A stretch of DNA of 64,000 nt, taken from Batkoa obscura. Taxonomy: Eukaryota; Entomophthoromycota; Entomophthoromycetes; Entomophthorales; Batkoaceae. The stretch spans positions 310,001-374,000 of the forward strand of contig JASVEC010000026.1 of NCBI GenBank assembly GCA_030770535.1, read 5' to 3'. Shown one piece after another: positions 46,313 to 57,805 of this stretch. The position numbers and the translations under genes were made by a program. The notes beneath the pieces are model-generated. The model searched no databases, was not told where the DNA came from, and was given only the letters and a program-made list of their open reading frames with translations. Numbering within the stretch: position 1 is the first letter of the stretch; every line of letters begins with the position of its first letter.

Positions 46313-48220
46313 ATGATCAACAATAGTCCCATACCCTATTTTGCCGACTCAAGATATCTTCTTGATGACCGTCAACAATTGACCCTCACTGAGATCAATG
46401 ACCTTACTGCTGAAAGAATCTCAAATATCGACAGAAAAGTGAAAGCCACTTTCGCAGAGCTTAACAAATCGTTGATGACCAGATTCAGCGAGTATAATCA
46501 TCGCTTATCTTACGTTGAGCAATTCCTTGCATCCGCATCAACCAGCGATGCCAGAATCTTGGCTTTAGAACAAGATTTAGCTGCTTGTAACAAGAAAATG
46601 GCTCAACAAGTGACCACCATTAGCCAGCTCATCACTTCCAATAATAATTTGAAGGAACAAATTAGATTGGATAAAGAGCAGTCAGCGGCTGACTGGGAAG
46701 AAACTTCGCGTAACATACAGAATACCAAGGAAGAGCTCATTCTTCTTCAAACTAAGGTAGCCTCCAATACCAGCCAAATTAAGGCATCTTCTTGTAATTG
46801 TAGAAAGGAGCGTATTGCTATTTCAGCGCCTCACTCCAGACTCTCGACTTATAGAGATGTCCCAAGATACAATATGTATGATCTAGGTGATGGTACCACA
46901 GAATCTATCCTTGACACTGAATATCAAATGAATCCTAAGTATCGTGGTTCTACTCACTTGGGACAACCGGATAATCAAGCCAAGAAAGAAGAATGTCCAC
47001 CTCAATTACTTCCTAGAATGACCACTGCATCTACTGACGGTATTTACTCAAGAAACCCTACTACAGGATCCAACGCTGAGCCAATACGATCTCGTATACA
47101 GCCCTATCCTGAAGTTAACCTGGACAATCCTTTTAACAATAATAACAAAAACAAGTCGCCATATATGGGTCCTCAAATCATTCAACATGTACCCTATGGG
47201 CAATCTTCATCTCACTACGTACAACCCGAGCGGATTCCTGTTCAACGTAACTATGGTATATCACATAACAATCATGACGCTTATTATAGCTATCTTGGAC
47301 CTTCTGGTAACAATCCAAACCCGCATAGCTTCTCAACATATCCCCACAATTATCCGAGAAGCTCCCAACCCGTTAATACCAAGTTTAATTTTAATCTCTT
47401 ATTCAATCCAAACGAAATCACTGCTACCACCTTCATCAAAGCTCTAGAAGTTCATCTTGATGCCAACAACTGGACCTACGAGTCTCGCCCTGAATGCCTC
47501 TTAGGTCAGCTACAAACAAATGAAATTTCCTGGTGCATGACCCTACCTGATGACTTACGCAGTAACTGGAATTCTTTTAAAAAGGTATTCATAGATCACT
47601 ATGATTCCGATGTAAAAATGGAAGCAAAAAAGGCAGCCCTTTTATCTTTACGATTAGACGATGAAAGCAAACTTGAAAGTTTCATTGCAAGCGTAAGGAA
47701 TCGTGCTAATGCTTTAAGTTCCTGTGGGAAGTTAAGTGTTACAGACCTCCGCCTGGCCTTCCAACGAAACCTTCCAAGTCACATCGCACGTCTTTTTCTA
47801 AATCCTCATCATAATATCACCAATATTACACAGATGATAGAGATTCTAGAGTTATACCTCGGAAGTCAAAAAAGTGAAGCTAAATCCAAGAAACTATATG
47901 TTAATCATATAGATAAGGAAACGGATAACAACGAATATCTTCGTTATTTCGCTATTACCCAACAACACTACGCCAACCATCGAAAATCCCGAGTGTTTAC
48001 TGGATGCTGGAACTGTGGCGAACATGGACATATTGCTGTCAACTGCACTGAACCAAAACCAGAAAATGGTATTTTTAAATATTATTTTGAAAAAAATGTT
48101 CGTAATAGTGAACATTTTAATAAAAACAAACAAGTTAGTCATCTCAATTATAATGATGATGATGATGATGATGACACTAAAAAGTTTGTTGGCTCCGACA
48201 ACGAGTCAAAAAACTCCTAA
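46313..48220 (+). mobile_element. gag region of the Ty3/gypsy element
   Basis: A ~635-codon frame with an N-terminal coiled-coil-like segment, a Pro/Asn/Tyr-rich middle, a capsid-like region and one CCHC zinc knuckle (CWNCGEHGHIAVNC). A poly-Asp run encoded by GAT repeats lies near the end. This fossil part looks intact. Confidence 0.9.
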
Positions 48221-51200
48221 GTGGGAGGGTAAATGAGGATCCCCCTTCCACGAAGTCAAAAATTCCTCCTGATCCAGATGAAAGCACTGAATTAGACTTC
48301 GAACTTAACACGCTTTCAAAATTTGACCCCTCTACCCTCATCCTAGCCCTACCTTCCCGAATTCGTGGTAGACCCAAGAAGAAAAAGGTTCCCGTCGTTG
48401 AAATCCCTAAAGTCATTCCACGTCGGATTGATAAGTCACCTGATAACTCTACCAATGCCCCTGATTCTACCTCGATAAATGAAATTGCTAAACCTTACAC
48501 TTCACAGTTATCCGATTTATCCAAACTGTCCCTTACACAAAGTGAACTAGATAATACACACCAGTGGTTAACTAATGTTACCATCCCAATTCCTCTAGAC
48601 AAAATCTTAATTGGAGAATCAGACTTAGCAATTGCATTTAGAAATATTATCAGAGGGTACCAGAATCCAAATAAACAGATCCTCTTAGTAAACCTCGATA
48701 CTAAAGCTAACTCCACCGATTGTACTTACATTAACGCGTCGATTTACAAAAAGAGTGTACGGATAATATTAGATAGTGGAGCTCCCATAAATTTCATATC
48801 GAGTCGTCTGGTAAAACGATTACCCTTTAAACCGGATATAGACTATTCGGACACCTTCGGTACAGCCGGAACTGGAACCGTCACGGCACTAGGAGCATAC
48901 TCATCAATCCCTATTAAGTTTGGAAAGCTAACTTTAGCCTTTCCAGCAATAGTATTGGAAAGCGAAGGTTACGACTTCCTCCTAGGTACCGAATTCTTTG
49001 TGAAACATGGTTGCCAATTATTGTACGATCAAAATATCTTAAAAATATTAGATCAATCCATTCTAATGTACTACAATAAGCCAAGGAACCTAACCATTAA
49101 CAACATAAGCAACAAAACTCCTGATTGTCGTATAATGAGCTATCAGACTAACAACAAATCAGTTGACGTTACTCTCTGCGGATTAGAATCGGTGATTTAT
49201 CAATATCCAGATATAGCATATAAGCAGTCTGGAATCCCCATTATTTCCCCTAAGAACTTACTAATACCGCCTAAATCACAGGTATTACTAGACACCGAAA
49301 TCTCATTATGGGTACCTAAGGAGTTCCATCTGTCTATATACAGTATAGAAAGTGTTTCAAGATTAGAACCTCTAACTGTGCCCGGAATTTTAGGTAATAA
49401 CATGAATGAGACTATAAAACTACTGCTTGCCAACATTACCGAAAAAGATATCAAAATCTCTAGAGGTCAACAGGTTGGTACAATCTGCGTAGAAAATAAC
49501 GCTGTGATTAACATCCTCAGTAAATTTACAACGCTAGAAGAATTCCAAATTTATGAAGAAGCCCCTAATAACCAAACCCAGTTTGTTGAGAAAGACACTA
49601 TTAAACATCTAAACCCAGATGAGCAACTTCAATTTTACAAATTGCTGAAAGAGCATAAAGACGTGTTTGCAACTTCAGAAGAAGATATTGGTTGTGCCCG
49701 CAATACTAAACATAAAATATATACATGCGGTTCACTACCTGTTGCAACTAAAGCATATCGTAAATCTCAGTCTGAACTTAAGACAGAAAGAGAAGAAGTC
49801 CAAAAACTCTTAAGATTAGGTTTGATTATCCCTTCAAATAGTCCATGGGCCTCTCCCCTTATGATTGTTAAGAAAAAAGATGGAACTAATAGAGTAGTTA
49901 TGGACTATAGGAAGCTTAACAAACTTACAAAGAAGGATGTATATCCACTACCCAGAATAGATGGTGCTGTTGACCGCTTGCAAGGTGCAAAATACTTTTC
50001 AGCAATGGATCTAATCTCAGGATACTGGCAGGTAGAAATGGATCCGAAAGGCCAAGAGAAATGCGCTTTGATTACTTCTGAAGGACTATTTCAACCAACG
50101 AGGATGTCACAAGGCCTTTCAAACGCTCCTGCTACATTCCAACGTCTTATGGATAATACACTAGGTGATCTTAAGCTCTCATGTGTACTAATTTACTTAG
50201 ACGACTTGAATGTGTTCTTGAAGACTTTCGTGAATCACCTAAATCACCTCAAAGCAGTATTCGAATGTCTCCGCCAAGCTAACTTAAAGTTAAAGACAAA
50301 AAAGTGCTCATTTTTCCAAACTAATCTGAAATTTTTAGGCTACAAGGTCTCTGACAAAGGTTTAGCTCCTATTCCTAATAAATTAGATGCAGTAAAAGAG
50401 CTTCTCCCCTCAACTACGATGGGAGAAGTACAAGTGTTCCTCGGACTAATGAATTACTACCGAAGATTTATAAAAGATTTTTCAAACTTAGCCACTCCAC
50501 TATTCCAGTTGTTAAAGAAAGAAGTCAAGTTTCAATGGAAAGAAGAACACCAATAAGCCTTTGAAGAACTCCGCGATAAGCTGCTTAACGCCCCAGTGTT
50601 GACGTTTCCAAATTTCTCAAAGCCCTTCTCCCTGCACACCGACGCTAGTCTAACGGCAGTTGGAGGTGTTTTAAGTCAACTCGATAATGACAACTGCGAA
50701 CATCCAATAGCTTATACCTCTAGAACCTTATTGAAGCATGAGAGAAATTACACTACGACAGAGAAGGGATGCCTTGCAATTATTCATGCTATAAAGGCAT
50801 TTAGACCGCATATCTATGGCACCCACTTTACTGTTATTACCGACCATGTTTCCCAAAAATGGCTATATTCAATCATTAATCCTGAAGGACGTCTAGCTAG
50901 GTGGGCTCTAAAACTACAATCGTATAGTTTTAATATAGTATATAAGCCAGGTAAAGATCACCAAAATGCAGATGGGCTTAGTAGGTTACCCAGGATCTGT
51001 CTAGCCACACCCATAGATAATGATCTGTACAGCCTATTGGGTAATAAAAATAAATGGCCGCAACAATAACCTGAGCTCAAACGATGGCTTGAGAAAAATG
51101 CCCAGAACATCATTGTCAAAAGTAATGCATTGTACAAAAAGATCAAAGGAACATATATTCCATATATTAAGCCTTCTTCACGGCTATCTGCATGTCAACA

Positions 51201-52230
51201 GTTTCACAATGTGATCTGCGGACATTCAGCCTTCCAAAAAATATATGATACCATGAAAGTTTCCTGCTATTGGGAATCAATGATGCCAGACTTAGAAGAC
51301 TTCATAAATAATTGTGATGTTTGTAAAAAAGAACAAAGTAGGATAAAAGTAATAGCTTATAAGTTTATTTTACCTAAACATGCATTCCACACGGTAAGTA
51401 TAGATGTGATAGGTCCTCTTTGGGAAGCTTCTTCAATAGGAGGAAATAAGCATATTGTTGTAGCTATAGACCATCTAACTAAGTGGGTTGAAGCTAGAGC
51501 AATACTAAACCAGACTTCCTTCCACATATCTAAATTTATATATGAAGATATTATTTGTAGACATGGAAGCCCCCAGGTGATACTTACCGATAATGCTACC
51601 AATTTTGTTAATCTAGTTCTCCCAAAATTAGCTAGACTAATGGACATAAGACATTCTACTGCAGCTCCGTATCATCCAGAAACTAACGGAATGGTTGAGA
51701 GAGTAAACGGTACACTAGTGCGTATACTGCGAAAACTAGCTTTTGGCAAAACTAGCTGTTGGGATGAATATCTACATTCCGCTATTTTAGCATATAGATA
51801 TTCAGTACACAGTATTACTAAAAATTCTCCTTTTGTTATGCTTTATGGGAGACACCCTGGACTCCCCGTATCTTTTGCCCCTTTAATCGCTAAACAAGGC
51901 GAAATAAGCCCTGACATGTACTTGGTTAAACTAACAAAAAAATTGATAGCTATCCAAGTTAAAGCCTTTAACGCATTAACAAATTCGAAGATAAAGAGGT
52001 ATCAGGAAGATATGTCCAGACTTCCTAGTCTAGCCACTTTGAAGGTAGGAGATATTGTTTATTTGTATCCTTCCTACAACCAACCTAGAAAAAATAAACT
52101 AGCGCTGAAATGGGACGGACCATATGGAATCATACATAAACACTTGTATGATACCTATTCGATTAAACATAAAGGAACAAGCGTCATTTACAATCGAGTC
52201 CATGCCAAGTTTCTCAAATCAGCAATGTGA
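48221..52230 (+). mobile_element. pol region of the Ty3/gypsy element
   Basis: Recognisable parts in order: an aspartic protease with DSGAPINF, a reverse transcriptase with the YLDD active-site motif and MDYRKLNK, RNase H with HTDAS, and an integrase with an HHCC zinc region and DDE landmarks (SIDVIGPL, LTDNATNF, YHPETNGMVER). The region appears interrupted about two or three times. No chromodomain is evident at the C-terminus. In this family pol is normally expressed as an extension of gag by frameshift or read-through. Confidence 0.88.
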
Positions 52231-52316
52231 TTCAATGAGTACAATTCGTAACTAGTCAAATTGCTCTTGGTAAGTAAATCATAAAAATTCACTACATCAA
52301 ATCATAGGGAGGGAAA

Positions 52317-52781
52317 TGTGAAATATTGCTTTATTTAGCTTTCGGATTGATTATAACGCAACAATCACTTAAGTTGCTGTGTTCTCAAGTTCAAATATAA
52401 TCAAGTCAGAGTCCCTTATTTTGATTTGCTGTGAGAATTTATAACTTCATATTGCAAGGAATAGCATCCTCTCGTATTAATATCCATATTTATTGGAGTA
52501 TAAAAGAGGTTCTTCAACATGACAACTCGAGGCTTTTTAACTGAATTACTCCTTGATATCGTATTGTTAATAAAGTCACTAAGTCTTTCTGACAACGTCT
52601 TACGTAGATTTTACAGTAGTATTTCCTATTATATTTGTTTTACATAATTCGTAGCTTATTACGTATTATTCTTATTCATTTAAGTCTATCTTAGTTATAT
52701 AAGCTAAGACCGTTTGACTCAAGGCAAGTTAATCAACCAAGGACTGCTTTTAACTCCTACCACTAAGTACCAACTTTCACA
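52317..52781 (+). repeat. 3' LTR (465 bp) with polypurine tract
   Basis: Runs from TGTGAAATATTGC to AACTTTCACA, preceded by the purine tract AGGGAGGGAAA. It is closest to the solo LTR at 44387-44883. Confidence 0.88.
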
Positions 52782-53790
52782 TAAATAATCAAAATAAACT
52801 TTGCCTATTGTTTTATCGTTTTTTAAATACAAAACGCCAAACCCTAATACTGATATAGCTTGTTTGTTATAATGATCTAAGTTTATTGGATCTGGTCTTG
52901 TTCCTGTTTCCATATTTTGTTTAAAGTCTAAAATTATTATACAACTTCTATTATTTAATTTTTTAATAGTTTCATTAAATATGTTTTTTTGAGTATCAAC
53001 ACAAAATTCATAGTTTATATAACCTTTTTTCTTTATTAAAAGATTCCTGTATCTCTGCTTTATTTTCTGTCGCTGTATTTATTTTATTTTCAAATAACTT
53101 TTTTCTAACTGTATACTGGGCACATATATTACATAAATATGTTTTTCTTGCTGGGTTTTTAAAGTTATTTGGTATATATTTAAAGAATGTTGACCTAGCT
53201 ACTGCTTTATCTTTTAAATCATTAAAATATTTACTATATATCATTCTTCTACTTTTATTTAATATATATATATTCTCTGACGAATATTTATCATTATTTT
53301 TTTTACTAAATCTTGATGAAATAGTTGAATTATCAAGTAAATATTGTATAATAATCTCAATTTGCTCATCTTTAATTTTTTTTGTATTTTTGATAATAAA
53401 TTGTAATGTTGTTGTTTTATTATTACTAATTCTTTTTGAATAATCATATTGATTTCTATTTATATTAAATCCAAAACTTTTACATTCATCAAAAGAATAT
53501 ACTGAAGCTATAGTCGATAATAATGCTACTTGCTGGTTTTTATTTCCTGTTTCCTTTAAAGCACTAATTTTATACATTGCTTGGTTAAGTTTATTATTAT
53601 TAATAGTAAAATTTAATAACTTTTCTTTTCTTTTTTTTGTTTTATTACAAAATTCCATAAACTCTGGGTTATTGTGAATAGTTGTTAAAATTGATGTAAA
53701 TGAATTACAATGTTCATATAATTTGCTTCTCCCTATTGGATTAAAATTTTCAGAAATTCCATTTCGAAGTTTAGTTATAAAAGCTTGCAT
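52782..53790 (-). pseudogene. Truncated transposase of copy 2
   Basis: Encodes residues 1 to about 338 of the transposase seen in copy 1. From MQAFITKLRNGISENFNPIG onward it is nearly identical. A 2-bp deletion shifts the frame after KEKRLYKL (~residue 260). The downstream part continues in another frame (GTRPDPINLDHYNKQAIS ... GKVYFDYL) and is cut off by the LTR element before the second and third acidic landmarks. It is non-functional. Confidence 0.88.
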
Positions 53791-53882
53791 CTTGTTTTTA
53801 TTTTAATAAAAAACAAAGTCAAATAATTATATATTTATGTCTTATATATCTATTGAACATTTAATAAAAAAATACAAAACAC

Positions 53883-54239
53883 TGTGAGATATCGTTTCAT
53901 CAGCTCTATGATTGATTATCGCATAATAATCACTTAACTTGTTTACAAAACTAGTTGGAGTATAAAATAGATTCTTCAACATGATAGCTCGAGGCTTTCT
54001 AATTGAATTGTTCCCTAACATTTTACTTTTAATAAAGTCACTAAGTCTTATAGTATTTTACGTAGATTTTACAGTAATATCTTCTATTCTATTTATTTTG
54101 TATAGCTCGTAGCTTATTGCGCACTATTCCTATTAAGTTAAGTCTATCTTAGTTACATAAACTAAGACCTTTTGACTTATGGCCAGTTAATTAAGCTAGG
54201 ACTGCTTTTAACTGCAATCACTGAGTACCAACTTTCACA
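53883..54239 (+). mobile_element. Solo LTR inside transposon copy 2
   Basis: A ~357-bp LTR from TGTGAGATATCG to AACTTTCACA, at exactly the same position and with the same AACAC/AACAT flanks as the LTR in transposon copy 1. Hence it was carried along by transposition and not inserted twice. Confidence 0.85.
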
Positions 54240-54481
54240 AACATATAATTAAAAAAATAAAATAAATAAAATAAGTCTTTTAAGTTAAATTTTAATTTTT
54301 AATTTTAAGTTTTTTAAATTTAGCTAATCATACATTAAAGACTTACAAATTTAAAAACTTAAAATTTGGATTAATTTCTATTAAATTCTGAAACCAATTC
54401 GGACACCCCCATATTAATAAAGAAATAATGTAAAAAATAATAAAAAATAATGTAAAAAATTAATAAAAAATAATGTAATAA

Positions 54482-54960
54482 TGTGAAAGTTGGTACTAAG
54501 TAGTTGGAGTTAAAAGCAGTCCTTGGTTGATTAACTTGCCTTGAGTCAAACGGTCTTAGCTTATATAACTAAGATAGACTTAAATGAATAAGAATAATAC
54601 GTAATAAGCTACGAATTATGTAAAACAAATATAATAGGAAATACTACTGTAAAATCTACGTAAGACGTTGTCAGAAAGACTTAGTGACTTTATTAACAAT
54701 ACGATATCAAGGAGTAATTCAGTTAAAAAGCCTTGAGTTAGTATGTTAAAGAATCTCTTTTATACTCCAACTGGGTGGCTATATAAGGAACATTACAACA
54801 GTTATTCCTTATTATAGTTGCCAAGTATGGACATAAAAACGTGGGCAATAAGTTCTTCGTGATCAGGTGGTAGTAATTCTCACAGCAAATCTATATAAGG
54901 AACTCTGAATTGATTATTATATTATAATCAATCCTAGAGCTAATGAACCGATATTTCACA
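54482..54960 (-). mobile_element. Inverted LTR copy
   Basis: 479 bp on the minus strand, almost identical to the 5' LTR at 45716-46194 and in the opposite orientation. Its flanks (AATAA and AAATA) do not match, so it is not a simple solo insertion with its original duplication. See the inversion finding. Confidence 0.85.
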
Positions 54961-55015
54961 AAATATAAAATATTTAAAAATTAGATAAAAAAATGAAACT
55001 AATTTGGACATCCCT
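54961..55015. mobile_element. Displaced left terminus of the DNA transposon
   Basis: Fifty-five bases (AAATATAAAATATTTAAAAA ... GGACATCCCT) are the reverse complement of the left end of copy 1 (28395-28450). ATAT follows, the same four bases as next to the right end of copy 2 at 54411-54414. This suggests both ends belong to one original insertion. Confidence 0.75.
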
Positions 55016-55783
55016 ATATATGAACCTATATAAGAACATTATTTTATTGGTTAATGTTTATTTAGTATTACACATCAAAGCGATTTCCGCTTTTAACTAA
55101 TTCCTGTCTTTCTAAAAGCCATTACTAAATATTTTCTTGATAGTCGGTTTTATATTTATAAAGCTTTTTTAATATTTATGTTTATGCTAAGACTTTTAAT
55201 AATAATGACTTTTTATATGTTGAAACTTCAGATGATACTAAAAATTTTAAAAATTTCAAATTAGATTAGTACTAACAATATTTATTTATTTAAAAATTAA
55301 AAATAGTTATACTCAACACTTGTATTAATTTTTATTTTTCACATATTTTTTATAAAAGAAAAGTACCCTGGCTTATCAGCAAATAGACTTACTAAAAGGA
55401 TTCAAAGGGAAAAAGAAACACATGTATGTATTTACTATTTATTATGAATGTGTTTTTAGCCAAGATAGACCACTGATCTTTTTGTTGGATTTACTTTTTT
55501 TCAGGCTGTTAAACAGATAAACATGCTACTGAAAAACTTTGAAACTTTTAATTATCTTTTGATACTAAATATAATAATATTTTTAGAATTAAAAAAGATT
55601 ATAAAAGATTAATAAATTCAATAGCGTATTTGAGTCTACTACCAAACAGTAAAAACACTAAGTGAATAAAATTTTATCTTGAGTTATAGGAAATGAATAA
55701 GTATTAAAATAGATACTGTTACAGCTATTAATTAATAGTATCTTGAATTTTGGAAATAGAATAAACTAATAAAATTATTTTTA
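55016..55783. other. Gap with one conserved block
   Basis: Contains the ~45 bp block at about 55,031-55,075 shared with 45,178 and 56,700. No gene is recognised. Confidence 0.5.
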
Positions 55784-56622
55784 TTAGCGTAGATTGGACA
55801 TAAACGAGATTAAATAATAATCTATATTTTGTGCTATAGAACTTGTTACAGTATATCCATGAGGATAATAAAGTACAACTGTAAAAACTTTAGTTTTAAA
55901 CTTAAATAGCTCTGGAGTATATGTAAATTCACAGTCCTCATTAAAACCAAGTTCAACTATTTTTCTATCAACTAATTTAATATTTGTATTAACAAAGAGA
56001 TCGATTGAGCAGTTACTGTTTATAATTTTTACAGCAATCAAATCTTTACATGTTGAAAGAATAACTCCGATGAACTTTTTGCTTTTAAATAATAAAAGCC
56101 CAATTTTAAATTTAAAGCATCACAAAATAAGTTCCATCCTATTCTTTCATCAATTTATTTTATATTAATTTCTTCTTCATTATTATAATTTATCTTTGGA
56201 GCTTTGAGTTCATCTCCAAATCTAACTAGGTTAGCCCCAGAGCAACAACAAAAATGATTTGTATATCTTAAAAGTCCAGGAAAATCGGTTATCAAAGCAC
56301 TACTATCACAATCTCTTTCAAGGTGATAATCTTTATCATTATAAACGAAAGGTCGAAACATACCACTTTTGCCTTCTGTATCTGAATATTCATATATAAC
56401 ACGATAATTTTCATACCCTTTTTGTTTTTCTAAAGCTTCATAACTCATAATTTGAACTGAATTCTTTAAAAAAAAAGCACCTAAAATTTGGTCTAGTGAA
56501 TTTCCTTGTATATCACAAAAGCTTGATAAAAGTAAGCTATTTATTTCCATAAAATTAATCAAATAGTCCATAGATCCATGTAATCTTAATTGACCAGGTT
56601 TATTAAAGGCACGTATCATCAT
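55784..56622 (-). pseudogene. Broken gene of unknown family, copy 2
   Basis: Start MMIRAFNKPGQLRLHGSMDY at 56622. Body: LSSFCDIQGNSLDQILGAFF, MSYEALEKQKGYENYRVIYE, GMFRPFVYNDKDYHLERDCD and LLRYTNHFCCCSGANLVRFG. A stop replaces the Glu codon found in copy 1 after INIK. The frame then continues IDERIGWNLFCDALNLKLGF, shifts once more near 56,045 and ends YYLISFMSNLR at 55784. It has fewer breaks than copy 1 and no inserted element. The unbroken protein would have been ~275 residues. No known domain is recognised; the pair may be a lineage-specific family. Confidence 0.6.
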
Positions 56623-57481
56623 TTAACTGTTAAATCAAATTGAAAGAAATTCAAAACTAATATGATTTTTTCAAATTTGGTTTATATATATAAAACTATA
56701 AGAACATTACTTTATTAGTTGATATTTAATTAGTAAATTACATAATTTAAAAAAGTTAATTAAATATTATTATATCACTTTTAGTATATTATATACTAAA
56801 AGCATAGACTGAGTTAGTTGATACTAATATTAATCACGAAAGTATAATCAGAGTATTTAAGACCATTAAATCTTTAAATCCTCTGCTTTCAGTCGAAAGT
56901 AAAACTAACTTTAATAAAGGATTTGGTTTTTTAAAAGATTGTGTTGAAGGGAGAGTTGATTAATACACTTAAAACAAATAAACTCAAAAGACTGCTAAAC
57001 CATCTCCCCTACAGGTGTTGATGAACCAAAAGATTAATTCTTCAATTTTTCTTCCCTGTTTTATATTACTTTATTTCAATAGAAGAAAAGAAAAATTCAT
57101 TCGAGAAAAATTTCGTCTTAAAAATATACATCTAAGTAGAAGTATAGCCCGAATGGGATCCAAATACCAATTTATAATATTGACGGTGAATGGTCTAAAA
57201 AACAGATGCAGTAATCAATGGCAGAAAGAAAGAAAAACAGGTTGAAAAAAGAGTTGGGTGAAGGAAAGAATAGTATGTCTAATAATTGAATCTTTATTAA
57301 TATAAAGGGTTTAGATTTGGGTTTTAGTTACAAAATGTATAAACAAATATAATAAGTAGCAATGAAGAAGACATTTAAATGAATTAGAAAATTACATATA
57401 AAATATAAATATATTATAAACCTATTTATCGCTATTTCCTACGCTAATTCCATCCTAAATTTTGAAAAATTATTAAGTAGT
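56623..57481. other. Upstream region of copy 2 and unassigned open stretches
   Basis: The conserved ~45 bp block occurs at about 56,699-56,745. Short plus-strand open stretches near 57,015-57,270 (for example PNGIQIPIYNIDGEWSKKQM then, in another frame, MAERKKNRLKKELGEGKNS) look protein-like but have no recognisable family or joinable splice sites. Confidence 0.3.
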
Positions 57482-57587
57482 AAATGAGGATGTTTTTTTG
57501 TGTTTAAGAATTTTACTAACAGTTTTCCCGCTCAAATAGCGCTTAAAAGATGCAAAAAGTGATAAAGCCAAAAAAAACACCCCCATA
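57482..57587 (-). mobile_element. GGGG-ended MITE copy 11
   Basis: Reverse-orientation copy, GAGGATGTTTTTTTG ... ACACCCCC-ATAT. The left flank has drifted (AAAT). Confidence 0.85.
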
Positions 57588-57805
57588 TAATGAAATTACA
57601 CAAAATAGAAGTGGGGTTAAGCGTAGCTAAATAACAGACTAGTGATATGTAAGAAACATAAAATTTGAAAGATAATACATATATATTTTAAAAACAATGT
57701 CATAACAAAATGTTAAAAAAATAAAATAAAATAAACACTAAGCTAGTAATAATTTCATGATAAAATGATAACTTTAGTATAAAAATTCATAAATATAGTA
57801 ATTGT

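Larger units (their letters stand above)
45716..52781 (+). mobile_element. Ty3/gypsy LTR retrotransposon, nearly full length
   Basis: A 7.07-kb element with two LTRs, gag, and a pol region in the order protease, reverse transcriptase, RNase H, integrase. That order identifies Ty3/gypsy (Metaviridae-like). Gag looks whole. The pol region appears broken about two or three times, so I treat the copy as a fossil. The coding part is well preserved, implying a fairly young insertion. The two LTRs are of different subtypes in their 5' 200 bp, and the outer flanks (ATGGG and TAAAT) do not match, both pointing to recombination after insertion. Its right edge abuts transposon copy 2 inside the transposase gene. 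GC content is higher than the surroundings. Confidence 0.92.
52782..54410 (-). mobile_element. DNA transposon copy 2, broken
   Basis: Matches copy 1 from its internal position near 29,618 through to its right end. The right terminus reads GGACACCCCC-ATAT at 54,401-54,414. The left 1.2 kb, including the other terminus, is absent here. It is replaced by the LTR element on the left, and the missing terminus appears inverted at 54961-55015. It contains the same internal solo LTR as copy 1. Confidence 0.85.

Noticed and set aside
45716-52781. Ty1/copia assignment for the LTR element
   Set aside because: Integrase follows reverse transcriptase and RNase H, which is the Ty3/gypsy order.
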